64,000 nucleotides of DNA from Prorocentrum cordatum (taxonomy: Eukaryota > Sar > Dinophyceae > Prorocentrales > Prorocentraceae). The translations under genes were made by a program, and so were the position numbers. Location of the stretch: the NCBI GenBank assembly GCA_963575745.1, contig CAUYUJ010017924.1:35001-99000 (forward strand). The letters are read 5' to 3'. Positions 42,201 to 52,799 of the stretch are shown here, one piece after another. Positions within the stretch are counted from its first letter, which is position 1; every line of letters starts with the position of its first letter. The notes below the pieces were generated by a model. That model saw only the letters and a list, made by a program, of their open reading frames with translations, ran no database searches and was not told the origin of the DNA.

Positions 42201-44926
42201 GAGCTGGAGATGTGTGCTGGGCCGCGGTTCTTGCGCGGCTCTCTTGGCGTTGCAGACGCCATCTACGCCGCCAGGTCACTCGTTGCAGGATCCCCGCATG
42301 GGGTAAGGATTGCCAAGTTGTTTTTACATCCATTGATGGAGGCGGCACATCGCAGAGCGAGTTTCAGCACCTTCTGGACATTCATCGGCGACGCGGTTGC
42401 CCGAGCAGAGGGCACGCAGGCCAAGGTCCAAACAGAGATCCTTCACGCCACGGTCACTCTTGCCGACCTCGCCAAGCAATTCCGTCTTAAGCTTTCGGAC
42501 AAGTCTGCACTCATTGCCACCGTTCCGCAGGGCGGGAGGAGGACCGCCGCTCAATTGCAGGAGCGGGGTATTCCTGTACGGTCGGCCTTCACGGCACGGA
42601 TCTTGGCATTGATGCGGCTTCTGGCAAACGGCGCACAGTCACCAAGGCCAGAATGAGGTTTACCGCCAGCAAGAGGAGGGCGGCTCGCATTGCCCGCATA
42701 CGCAGACATGCTCCTCTACGGCGCGAAGCTCAAGGTCTTTGGACCACAGGCGCAGCTCCTCAAGGTTCCTACGGACACCAGGCCAATGGCACGTCGCCGT
42801 CCAACGTCCTCGCCGTCAGGCGGCAGGCAGCCGTGGCGGGGGCTGGGCCCATGAAGGGCAGGTGTCTTACGACAACACTGGCGGCCCTTTACGGTCTCAA
42901 GGATCCAGTCCTGGAGTTACGTCGAGGCCTTCTTTCAGAATTTCTTTGTCTCTGGAAGACCGACACCAGCATTCACCATCGAGTTGAAAATGCTTGGACT
43001 GTCATTCATCGGCGGCTTCTCGCAGTTGGCGCCAGCAAGAGATGGAGACTGGTCAAAGGACTTATTGGAGCTGTTATTGCGACCTTGCTTGACGCGGGAT
43101 GGGAAGTACCCTCGGTTCTCCGTTGGAGGAGACCCACTGTCGGAGGAATCGAGGAGTGGCTGATTCCAACCGCACGACGTGCAGGCTACGACCCCACTGG
43201 GTTCGACATTTCCGAGCTACTGGACGACGTGGTCACTGATTTTCGCGCTCAACTTTGGAGCAATGCTTCGAAGCACATTGCAGGGGATGGCCTGGCTGAG
43301 GGAGCTGACCCCTATTGGGCCAGGCTGGAGCTCAGCCACTTCGCCAAGAGGGGGGAGCTCGACCTGTTCGGCCTCAATTTGTGCGTGGTCACGGGCGCCC
43401 AGTGGACGATGGACAGGCAGCGCCCTCTGAGCGAGCCCGCAGACCGCCTGTGTCCGCGATGCCAGCAGGGGGAAGAAACTCTTGCGCATCGCATTTGGCG
43501 TTGCCCCTGCAATAAAGATCACAGTGATTTTACGTCTACTGATCATTTGATTCCGCAAGCGTTAGCGTCTGTTGAATCTGAACCAAGCCTTTGGCTGAGA
43601 GGTGTTCCGCCTACCCGTGTCACCCACCCTGTTTTCAGGGAGCCGTTGGAGAGCCTGAGCAGAGCCCAACTAGGTGAGGTCCCTCTTGGAGCCTGCTCTA
43701 GAGACCCTGGCAGTAGCCCGTTGATCGGCTTCGGGGACGGATCTGGAGGACGCTTGTCGTCCGACCCTTGTCGCCGTCGGTGTGGCTCCGCTGTTGTAGT
43801 GGTCAGGGACGCGCGACCTGGGGAGGGGCCTTTGCGTTGGGCCGTCTTGGGGGGCATCTCCGAGATTTTGCGAGGCCCCTCGCAAACGGTGCCCAGGTCG
43901 GAGCTGCAGGCTTTCGCACTCTTCCTGGAAAGCACCACAGGTCCTGTCCATTTTGTGACTGACCACAAGCCTCTCATGACGGGGTGGAGTCGGGGCCGAC
44001 CTTGGAGTTGTGGGGGGAGGAACAGCGATTTGTGGCTGCGAATTCGTTGCGCCATCGACGACCGGGGTCCAGGGCATGTCTCGGTCGAATGGACGCCCTC
44101 GCACCTGTCCCCTGACGATTCCTCCCTCTCCCATCATGAAGTTTTTCTTGCCAGCGGTAATCAGTTAGCCGATGAAGCGGCTTCTGAAGCCGCTGAGCGC
44201 TCCTGGACCTTGGCCGCCCAGACAGTCCCCGCCACAGACGCCTGGGACCTCACTGCTGCCCTGGTGCGTCGAAGGGCTCGGCGGGCTCTGGCGGGCGCTT
44301 CTTCGGCGGATCCCAAGCGGTCCAAGGCCCCGACGGAGGTCGAGCGGCCTAGGCCGAAGACCGCCAAGACCCGACGCCTCGAGCACGCAGCCAGGGCCAG
44401 CTCTCACAGGTTTATTCCAGTCGGGTCCCGTTTCAGGTGCCAATTGTGCTTTGTTCTTTCGTCCCGACAGGGCCTCTTAGAGGTCCTGAAGACGGAGTGC
44501 TTTTCGCCGCTGGTCGTCCCTCCTGGATTTCCTCGGGACGTGGTGGCCGCGGCTCGTGGTGGCGTCGCTGTTGGTGGGCTGGAGCTCGACCCCTCCCACC
44601 GTCTGGGATTCTGGGACCTGCGTTCTTTACATTTTTGTTTTAGATGTGGTCGGACCGCGACCGTTGACGGTCGCCATTTTGCCGAAGGTTGCGGGCCCCC
44701 CACTCGCGAAGGCCGTGAGAATCTCGGCCGAATTAAACGCGGGCTGTTTCCGAGCTATGCGGGGCCTTCTAAGGCCTCGCAAGCGATTTCGCATGCGAGG
44801 TTAGTGGACGCGTGCTTCGCCGGGGAGACAGCACAGCGTGCCAGGAGGGCAAGCCCTGTACCCTCCCACGCGCCCTCTTCCCCTTGCGGGGAGGAGGAGG
44901 CGCTGGGGGTGGCTGCTACGGAGTAG
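39284..44926 (+). pseudogene. LINE-2 ORF2: endonuclease, reverse transcriptase, RNase H (frameshifted)
   Basis: The endonuclease lies at about 39940-40640: LYGNITEWG, FCLVETHV, VIGDWNI, then after a shift in the A7 run near 40460 PWKTHCALQV. A second change of frame occurs before 41364. The RT is at 41700-42500: motif A LLLDFEKFYDS (about 42106), motif B SLVAGSPHG, motif C FIGD at 42381-42392, where GGC replaces the first catalytic Asp codon of F-x-DD. The frame changes again at the ATGA overlap 42653-42656. RNase H at about 43720-44190 has GFGDGSGG, RSELQAF, VTDHKPL and NQLADEA, so all four acidic positions are present. Zinc-like motifs CPRCQQGEETLAHRIWRC and CFRCGRT...H...C flank it. The motif C change and the shifts suggest an inactive copy. 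Confidence 0.85.
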
Positions 44927-45023
44927 CCACCTTGGGTGCAGGTGCTTGGCCTCCTCCCTCTGTTTTCCCCTCCTTCTTTTTAGCGCGCTGTGCTGCGCAA
45001 AAGGTCCAAAAGGTCCTCCTCCT
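44927..45023 (+). other. LINE-2 3' untranslated region
   Basis: Pyrimidine-rich, with a partial inverted GCGCGCTGTGCTGCGC hairpin at 44983-44998, ending GGTCCTCCTCCT just before the SL of LINE-3. The LINE-2 5' flank also ends in TCCTCCTCC. Confidence 0.5.
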
Positions 45024-45045
45024 TCCGTAGCCATTTTGGCTCAAG
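45024..45045 (+). other. Dinoflagellate spliced-leader sequence at the 5' end of LINE-3
   Basis: Second complete 22-base match to the spliced leader (TCCGTAGCCATTTTGGC then TCAAG), again followed by no GT donor. It precedes the LINE-3 leader by a direct junction. Confidence 0.9.
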
Positions 45046-45290
45046 GGGCCTGCTCCTTAACTTCCAACCTCTCTCGAGGCGCCTGGTGGCCAGGCACCGA
45101 GGCCGGGGGCGGACGCGCTCCCCTGGCCCCGCGGGGCCGCTCTCCCTCGGCCCGCCGCGGCCGCGCCCTCCTCTCCTCCCTTCGCTATGCCGTCCGAGGT
45201 CAGCGAGTCCTGGCCAGTATCGCTCACGTCCACTCCTCCTGCCTCCCATGGAGGGATGAGTACCCCCCGGCGGCGCCTTGAGGTACGTCC

Positions 45291-46295
45291 ATGGAGGGTA
45301 TGAAGGACACAGAGAAGATCCTCGCAGCCATGCGTGATATGATTGCTCCTCTGTCGTCGTCGGTCGCCAGCCTGTCCAGTCAGTTGAATCTCGGCGTGCA
45401 GGAGATTAACCAACAGATCTCGGGAATCCAGGGTCAGATGGTCGCAGTTGAGAAGAACTTCCAGACACTACAGCAGGCGCGCACGGAACTGGCAAAACAG
45501 ACGGCAGCTAATTTCGAGCAGATGCGTGCGATCCACGAACAGGCCCTCCTGCAGTGCATTCAGGACCGTGAGACCGCAGAATCCGCCCTCCGTGATGAGC
45601 TCAAAGGAATGATCCAGACGACGCGTGACGATATCCAGGACATTCAGAAAGTCGTCGAGCTAGGGGCCCCGACACCTCGTGGGGGAGAAGAAAGGCAAGT
45701 CCGTCGGAAGGTTGACTCTGGGCTAGTGGGTAACCCCTCGCGTCTTGTGGTTCTTGGATTTCCACGGCCGTTGATGGAGAAAACGCCCCGAGAAGCTGTC
45801 CAGAGTATCCTCACCCGCTGTGCTCCGTCCTCGACTCAGGGTTCGATCCAGGTCAAGGCCTACGATTGCAGTAAGAAGGTGTTCCTGGACTTTGATTCCA
45901 ACCTAGAGGCCTCCACGTTCCATGGAATGGCATCGTCCGTGGGCACGTTCCCCTTCCCGAACCCTGAGGGCGGTCCCGACTTACAGCTACGGGTCCGACG
46001 TGATCTTCCCCCCTCTTCCAGGAAGCTGTTCTGCTATCTCGGGAATATGCAACAGCATGTCGCCAGAATCTTCGGGGCGGGCAAAGTTGGGTCGACGGGG
46101 CTAGGAGGTGCAGTGTATGTGATGAAGGACAACGGAGTCCCTGTGCAAGTGGTTAAGATTTCTATTGTTGATGATGGCCCCACCGCGGGTACCGTGCAGT
46201 GTGGCGTCGAGATCGAGGGGTTGACGGAAGTGGGAGGGCAGCAGCATGCACAGTGTCTGCACGCCAGGTTCGCAGAGATCCGCCCCCTTCGGTGA
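45291..46295 (+). CDS. LINE-3 ORF1 (coiled coil plus RRM-like domain)
   Basis: 334 codons, intact. Residues ~1-125 are a long amphipathic coiled coil (LSSQLNLGVQEINQQISGI and onward, Q/E-rich). Residues ~145-320 look like the RNA-binding part: RLVVLGFPRP, KVFLDFDS, KLFCYLGN resemble the strand motifs of RRM folds. Coiled coil plus RRM is the classic layout of LINE ORF1 nucleic-acid chaperones. An in-frame-open ATG at 45187 starts a short overlapping frame (MPSEVSESW...) that may be an upstream ORF or a frameshifted N-terminus. Confidence 0.75.
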   Translation: MEGMKDTEKILAAMRDMIAPLSSSVASLSSQLNLGVQEINQQISGIQGQMVAVEKNFQTLQQARTELAKQTAANFEQMRAIHEQALLQCIQDRETAESALRDELKGMIQTTRDDIQDIQKVVELGAPTPRGGEERQVRRKVDSGLVGNPSRLVVLGFPRPLMEKTPREAVQSILTRCAPSSTQGSIQVKAYDCSKKVFLDFDSNLEASTFHGMASSVGTFPFPNPEGGPDLQLRVRRDLPPSSRKLFCYLGNMQQHVARIFGAGKVGSTGLGGAVYVMKDNGVPVQVVKISIVDDGPTAGTVQCGVEIEGLTEVGGQQHAQCLHARFAEIRPLR

Positions 46296-49200
46296 GTATC
46301 GGAACAGTTCGACAGGTGAGTGCGCGGTGGGGAGAAGTCCAGTGGGTTCTGCTACTGAGTGCTCGTCCGCCCTCTCCGCCCAGTTTGATGTACACCACGC
46401 AAGTGACAGTGCTTTATCCTTCTCGCCGCCTGCTGGGGAAGCTGGTGGTGTCTACCGTCCTGCCCGTCCTCTGTCTCTCTGCAGTTGGAGCGCGCGCGCG
46501 CTCTTCGCCTCTCTTTCGTCTCGTTCATCTCGGTCACGTTCGCGCTTCCTTCGGGCTAAGCAGCTGCTCTCACAGTATCAGGTCATGTGTTTACAGGAAA
46601 CGCACGGATCTGAAGCAGACTTGGTTATCCTTCGGGACGAAATGCGGACTGGGCAAATTTTTGGGAGCTTTCTAGAGGATCGGAACGCTTTGGGGGGGGG
46701 GGGACCTTCCTGTCTTCGGAACTCTGTGAATGCTTCGACCCGATCGCCCCGACTACGGTCGTTCCTGGGCGGGTGTTACTCGTCCATGGTCGGGGGCCCT
46801 GAGGCGATTTGGTAGTGGTCAATGTACATATGCCTAACACGTGCGATGACGTTCGTATCTATCATCCGTACTCACGCCTCGTCAATGCCGCCCTTCCTGC
46901 GGCAGCGCATACCATGGTTATCATTCTGGGAGACTGGAACTTCTGTACGATGGAGGATGGTAGGTCTCTTGTCTCAGGGGAGATTGGGCCTGGGGACCGT
47001 TTGCAATGTGATGCTTTTCAGGAACATTGTAGCCACTGGTGTGAATTATACCAACCAGACCCGACCCGAAGGGATATTGTCAATCGGGAACTGAGGGGGC
47101 TGGCCAGATTAGATCGGATTTACACGACCCTTCCTGCAGGTATCCTCAATAAGATGACCGTGGTTGTCAACGCTGTCGGCGCCCTCATGCATCCAGGGGC
47201 CTCCTCCGGTCGCATCCCCGTCGCTGCCGCTGTTTCCCTCCCGGCCCCGAAGGGTCGTTTCTCGGTTCCGAAATGGATCAGCCAGCGTGCCGACTACCAC
47301 AGAATGGTTTCCGAACAGCTTCGGGAGGTGACGCTCCCATCGGACCCTGCGCAGAAACTCGCGAGGGTGAAAGAGGTTTTTGGTACTGCTGCTGTGGAAT
47401 TTAAGAAGGCCCTTAAGTGTCGACCAGCGGGCAACGATGCGGAAAGGCTCCACTTTGCGTTCATGGCATACCGTGGATGGAGGGGGCGGCAGTGGTACCT
47501 CTGTCTTCGTGCCATTCGCTGCTGCGCTTCTCTCCTGCCTTTCTTCGGTGTCGACGGCGGTGTGTGCGCTGATCCTGATGGCCTCCACAGTTCGGTACTA
47601 ACACTGAAGGGGCGTTGGTTTGGTGCGGAGTTGGAGGAGTTGGATCATGGTAACCAGGTGGAGGAGGTCAGGACCAAGAAGAGACGGAGGCTGGTGGCTC
47701 TTAGGCGTGGGTGGGACCTCATGAGGAGGAGGTCTGGGCTGCTAGGCGTATTGGACGAGAGAGGGGCCCCGTGTGCCTCCCCAGAAGCGGCTTCTGCGGC
47801 ACTGGTAGCCCATTGGAGTAAGGTCTTTGCCCAGGCGGATTACGACCCGACTCGTTGGGAAGAAATGCTGACCCACGTTCAGACTATCGGCGACTGTATT
47901 CCTGCCCCACGGTGGAAACTGGACGCGGATGAATTTCGGGGCCGTGTCGGCCATGAATTTCATTCTGTTTTTGGCCCTGGTGGGATCCCGCATGGTCGTT
48001 GGAAGGTCCCTGAGGCGACCGATGCTTTGTTCCAGGTTTACGAGGAGGTTTCCAACAGCGCAGGAGGTGCTCTCCCTCCTGAATGTCGGGTTAGTCGTAT
48101 GGTGTTCCTCCCGAAGGGCAGCGGCCCCTGTGATCGCAGCGACTTTGTCTCTCGTGCACCTGCCTCCACCCGCCCGCTCTCCCTCGCGAATGCGGATGCG
48201 AAGATGCTCTCCGATGCCTTCTGTTTGGGACTCAATGGCGTCGCTCCTGTGACTGTGGATGTCTCCCAGCGTGGTGGGTTCGAGGGCGTAACATTCTAGA
48301 CAATGTCGTTGAAGTTGAAAAATGGGGCCTTATCCAAAAAGCGGGGGTATTGTTCGCCGATTTCAAGGCGGCGTTCCCTTCGATCCTGGCCGAGTGGATT
48401 TTTGCCGTTTTGGTGGCCATGGGGGTTCCCAGCGAGACCGTGGGTTTCTTCGAAGCCCTGTGCGCCAACGATGCGGCCCTGGTCTGCTTTGAGGGCGCTG
48501 CCGAAACGGTTTTCCCTGTGGAACGAGGTGTGCGGCAGGGGGATCCTGCGTCAATGGCCCTCTTTGCTTTGGCTCTGGACCCCGTGCTGCGCTGGATCCG
48601 TGCCCGCCGTGTCGAACATGTGGGTGTCCAATTGGCGTGCGCTGATGACTGCTGCTTTGGATTACGTGACATTCTCATCGATCTCATGCCCACCTTGCTG
48701 CTTCTCGACTTGCTCTCTTCCGCGATTGGTCTCTCGTTGAATGTGGGGAAATGCCTGCGGGGCGCTGAATGGAGATGCCCTCGCTGCCCACATGACTCGG
48801 AAAGGCAGCCGTTTCGCCTCAGTCCGTTTCGCCACCAGGGTTTTGTACCTCGGATTCTGGGTGGGCCCATCGGCCCGTGAGGTGGCCTGGGTGGAGACGA
48901 TGAATAAGTTCTGGCAGCGAGTTCGTCTTCTTCGCTCTCTCTCGTTGGGCTTGGCGACCGCCATCCGCCTGTTCCACTCATTGCCTCTCCGTCTTGCAGT
49001 ATCGGATTCAGTTGGCGGGGGTCACCCCAGGGGTTCGGCGTCAGTATAGGGAAGCCTTGCAGATACTTACAGCGGGGCCTCGGCACGCATTGAACTACAC
49101 TATGCTCACCCAGTTACGTGACCTGGGGATCTCATTTGAATTCGTGGACCTGGGACTGCATGGTAAAGCTACGAAATTTCGGGTGGTGATGCGGTGCAAG

Positions 49201-49977
49201 GCTTTAGATGATGCGCTTTATGAGTTTGATGGCTTAGCTAGTGGCTTGGCGGATGATGAATGTATTCCTGCACGTATGTTTTCTGGATGGTGGTGCCATT
49301 TGGTGGTACGCACGGCGAACGAGGACGCGGCGGGCCTCGTGAACTCCCCCATTGATCGAACTTCCCGTCTTATCCAGGCCAAGGTCCATCGGCACGTACG
49401 GTCGGTTCGTATGACTGCCACTCCATTATTGTGTCTGGGTGTGCGGGTATCGGGGTGGTTAGTTGCAGCATCTCTCGAGGATATGCTCCGTCTGCGGACT
49501 AGATTGCGCGCTGTGGAGCGTGCCACGTGCACGCATCTTGCTACCAACGTTCTCCGTGTTCTGTCCAGGGGCGTTTGCACTTCGGCGCGTTTTCATGCGA
49601 ATGACCGTGGGTGCTGCTTTGGGTGTGTGGCCCCTGATGACCTTCACCACTACAAAATCTGTGATCGATTCCGTGACCTGGCACTGCACCGTCTCCCTGG
49701 GTTGGAAGCATTACCCACGCCGTGGAGGGAGATGTGGCAGCACCGAGATACCTGGCTTACCTGTCTTTGTCTGATGGGACCTTCCTGGGGGCTCGACCGC
49801 GACGTTGCCTGTGCTGCCTTCATCGATGCATTTCTGAAGACACACGCCCATCATCGGCGCCTGACTCAGGTCCCCTCGTCCCAGGTCTTCGTTGCCCGAT
49901 TGCGTCTTCTGGCTCGTCGGTATACTGGTGTTTCAAGACAGTTCAGGGCACGGCGTATTGGACGGGCTGCCGCGTGA
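46246..49977 (+). pseudogene. LINE-3 ORF2: endonuclease and reverse transcriptase (four frame changes)
   Basis: Endonuclease: VMCLQETHGS near 46590, then a frame change at the G10 run 46691-46700, VVNVHMPNT, ILGDWNF near 46925, LARLDRIYTT. The RT frame runs to about 48275, where RVSRMVFLPKG and PLSLANADAKM are typical RT finger motifs. A one-base shift in CAGCGTGGTGGGTTCGAGG restores QRGFVRGRNILDN in the next frame. Motif A LFADFKAAF (about 48352), motif B RGVRQGDPASM, motif C ACADDCCFG (about 48638) are all intact. Further shifts occur near 48750 and 48990. The C-terminus carries CCFGCVAPDDLHHYKIC, a CCHC-type motif, and ends at TGA after RRIGRAAA. Motif residues are intact, so the damage is only in frame. 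Confidence 0.85.
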
Positions 49978-49980
49978 AGT

Positions 49981-50785
49981 GATGTCGTCTGAGTGTGACC
50001 GCTCCCTTTCATCCCTCGCTCGTGTGCTCTAGTGCTCCTCTTTGTGTTCCCTTGCCTCTCCTGTCGTTTGCTGTCTTCCGTCTCCCCTGCCGCTGCCGCT
50101 GCCCCTTCCCTGCGGGGTGGGCGTTGTTGGGTCTTCGGTTTTTCCCGCCCCTGCCTTCCCCTCTTTCCCCTGCCTTTCTTCTGGCCCGCCCCCTCGGTCC
50201 TCCTGCTGCTTGCTCCGCCGTGCGTGTGCTGTTGCTGCTGGGGTTGGGCCCCCGCCTGGCTGGGGGGGCGCGCGCGGGGGCGCGCGTGCACCCGCCCCGC
50301 CGCTCCCTGCCGCCCCCGCCGCCCGCCCCGTCGACGACCTGTTCAACTGTGCCCGTTTGCGCCTCTCTGGGAGGTAGGGTGCCTGCCTCTCGATTTTGTC
50401 TAGGCGTTTTTCGTGCCGTGGTGGCGGTGGCCTGGGTTGCAAGCGCCCGAGGCTTGTGGGGCATGGACTCTGTCCTCCCTCGTCGCCGAGTGCGCCCCCC
50501 CGCTGCCGAGGACTCTCGCTCGGGAGGATCGGTAGCGGGCGGTGCTGCCCCGCCCCGCCCCGCGCGCGAGGTACCACGGTACCTCCCACGGGTGGACGAA
50601 GATCGGCCACCCGTTGTGCGCGGGCGTCAAGTGCCCTGTCCTTTCTCTCCTCCTTCGCTGCTCCTCTGCTGCCGCTGCTCCCCCCTCCTGCGCGGATTTC
50701 GACGTTGGCAGGCATGGCCTGCTGCTGCGTTGTTGCCGCGGATCATGGATTGCGGACCTGGGATGGAATATAGATGCGCGGTGAA
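49981..50785. other. CT-rich stretch, no gene seen
   Basis: Pyrimidine-rich with open frames biased to Leu/Ser/Pro. May include LINE-3 3' UTR. No recognised product. Confidence 0.4.
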
Positions 50786-50972
50786 AACACTCCTCCTCCT
50801 CCTCCTCCTCCTCCTCCTCCTCCTCCTCCTCCTCCCCCTCCCCTCCTCCTCCTCCTCCTCCTCCTCCTCTCCCTCCTCCTCCTCCTCCGCCTCCTCCTCC
50901 CCCTCCTCCTCTCCCTCCTCCTCCTCCTCCTCCTCCTCCTCCTCCTCCTCCTCCTCCTCCCCCTCCTCCTCA
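50786..50972. repeat. (CTC)n tract
   Basis: About 185 bases of CTC triplets with CCC/CGC/TCT variants. Confidence 0.95.
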
Positions 50973-51018
50973 ACAGTTCGCGGGGCCAAGGTGCGCGGCG
51001 CGGCTTGGCGCGGCGGCC

Positions 51019-51140
51019 GAAAGCCCAACGTCCTCGGGCGCCGCCACTGGCGCGCTCCACGCGCCAAGGCGGGGGTGTCCCAGCGCCGATCCAAGTAATC
51101 CGCGCGGACCTTGGACAGTTTCTGCCTGTGCCGTTTTTTC
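51019..51140. repeat. Foldback family F1, copy 5 (left arm degraded)
   Basis: Centre GGCGCGCTCCACGCGCCAAG, right arm CCAGCGCCGATCCAAGTAAT with CCGCGCGGACC and CTGCCTGTGCCGTTTTTTCC. Confidence 0.65.
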
Positions 51141-51427
51141 CTTTTACTCTTGGCGCTCGCGCTGTCGAGCAGGATGCGCGGAAGGTCCTCGACTCGCGGC
51201 GCGGCTTGCTGCGAGGGCCAGAACCCCCTGCGAACCAGCCTCTGGCCCAGACCTGTTCCGGAGCGATCTCTCGCCACTCTTGGCCAGCGCCTGCTGGACC
51301 TCCTCCTGCTCATGCAGATTGTCTTCGGACTCGCTCCCGAGCGTGCGTGCACTCTCGGAGTTCCCGCGGACTCCTTGGAGCTGCGCCGGGCCCCCTGCGC
51401 GCCCCCTTGCCGACCCAGGACTCCGCG

Positions 51428-51605
51428 CGGACCTCTGTTATGCCGTTCTGGTTTTCTCCCAGACAGCCGCCCGACGTCCATGCTCTTCTCTCGGACTTCT
51501 GTTATACCGTTCTTGTTTTCTTGTTCCCTCTCGGACTTATGTTATACCGTTTTTGTTTTCTTGTTTTCTCTCGGACTTCTGTTATACCGTTCTTGTTTTC
51601 TTTCA
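51428..51605. repeat. Tandem repeat, about 41-bp unit
   Basis: Four units of GGACTTCTGTTATACCGTTC followed by TTGTTTTCT-type sequence, the first diverged (CTCTGTTATGCCGTTCTGG). Confidence 0.8.
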
Positions 51606-52017
51606 CTGCCCACCTCCGCCTCGTCCCCATGCAGCTCGGCCCCGCGTTCGGTCCCAGTGCCGCTGCCGGTGCAGGAGCTGCCGCGCCTGCTCGTCCATGG
51701 CGCGCAACCTGGCGCCGCGTTCTGGGCCGAAGGGTTCCCTTTCTCCGCGGCGCCGCGCGAGAGGGCGAGGATAATCGCGCTTCGCGCAGCGCGGGGCGCG
51801 ACTTTTTGGGTAACCTGCTCAGGTATCGTGGCAGGCCCCAGGAGGTCGTAACTTAATTTGGGAATGTGGTTTGGATCGGAGGTTGGGGGGGGTAAGATCG
51901 CAGTGGAACGGAGACCCCCATACGGGGAAATCGTTTCGTTTGGTTTGTGTCGTGCGTGCGGGCGAGGCGAAGCTGCGTGGGCGCGCGAGAGGAGAACCCG
52001 CCGCTGCTACAGCGAAG

Positions 52018-52795
52018 TCAAGACAAATGATTCTCCCCCTCCCGTCCGTCCGGCGGTGGCCCTCGGTGTCCCGCGGTGTCCCGTGGTGTCCCGTGGTGTC
52101 CCATGGTGTCCGCCGTTGCTGGGGCGAGGTCAAGACAAATGATTCTCCCCCTCCCGCCCGTCTGGCGGTGGCCCGCGGTGTCCCGCGGTGTTCCGCGGTG
52201 TCCCGTGGTGTCCCGTGGTGTCCGCCGTTGCTAGGGCGAAATCAAGACAAATGATTCTATCCCGGCCCGCCCGTCCGGCGGTGGCTCGCGGTGTCCCGCG
52301 GTGTCCCGTGGTGTCCCGTGGTGTCCCGTGGTGTCCGCCGTTGTTAGGGCGAGGTCAAGACAAAAGATTCTACCCCGGCCGCCCGTCCGTCCGTCCGTCC
52401 GGCGGTGGCTCGCGGTGGCTCGCGGTGTCCCGTGGTGTCCCGTGGTGTCCCGTGGTGTCCCGTGGTGTCCCGTGGTGTCCCGTGGTGTCCCGTGGTGTCC
52501 CGTTGAGTGAGATCGATAGTGATATCAATAGTGAGATTGATACTAAGATAGATGTGGTTTCCCGAGGTGTCCCGCGGTGTTCCGTGATGTCCCAAAAAGT
52601 GAGATCGATAGTGAGATCGATAGTGAGGTCGACAGGTGTCCCGTGGTGTCCCGTGGTGTCCCGTTGAGTGAGATCGATAGTGAGATCGATAGTGAGATCG
52701 ACCGATGTCCCGAGGTGTCCCCTGGTGTCCCGTGGTGTGCCGTGGTGTCCCGTGGTGTCCCGTTGAGTGAGATCGATAGTGAGATCGATTGAGTC
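52018..52795. repeat. Compound minisatellite (GGTGTCCCGT and GTGAGATCGATA units)
   Basis: The higher-order unit of about 110 bp (GTCAAGACAAATGATTCT ... CCGTCCGGCGGTGGC ... GGTGTCCCGTGGTGTCCC ... GTGTCCGCCGTTG) is repeated four times at 52018-52350. Then come runs of the 10-bp GGTGTCCCGT unit interleaved with GTGAGATCGATA arrays to 52795. Confidence 0.85.
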
Positions 52796-52799
52796 AGAT

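Larger units (their letters stand above)
37796..45023 (+). mobile_element. LINE-2: SL-headed non-LTR retrotransposon with RNase H
   Basis: Order: SL, 160-nt leader, ORF1 with zinc ribbon, ORF2 with endonuclease, reverse transcriptase and RNase H, 3' UTR. ORF2 is spread over at least three frames. It ends against a second SL at 45024 that heads LINE-3. The element lies in RACK1 intron 2, 0.6 kb after the phosphatase stop. Confidence 0.85.
45024..49980 (+). mobile_element. LINE-3: SL-headed non-LTR retrotransposon
   Basis: SL, about 245-nt leader, coiled-coil ORF1, then ORF2 with endonuclease, RT and a C-terminal zinc motif, no RNase H seen. The ORF2 sequence is unlike LINE-2, so the two are different families despite sharing the SL head. 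The 3' end is taken as just after the ORF2 stop; the true end may lie further right. Confidence 0.85.

Noticed and set aside
37796-45045. The two SL copies as a 22-bp target-site duplication of LINE-2
   Set aside because: Possible in form, but each copy is exactly the conserved SL and heads its own LINE leader, so shared trans-splicing is the simpler reading.
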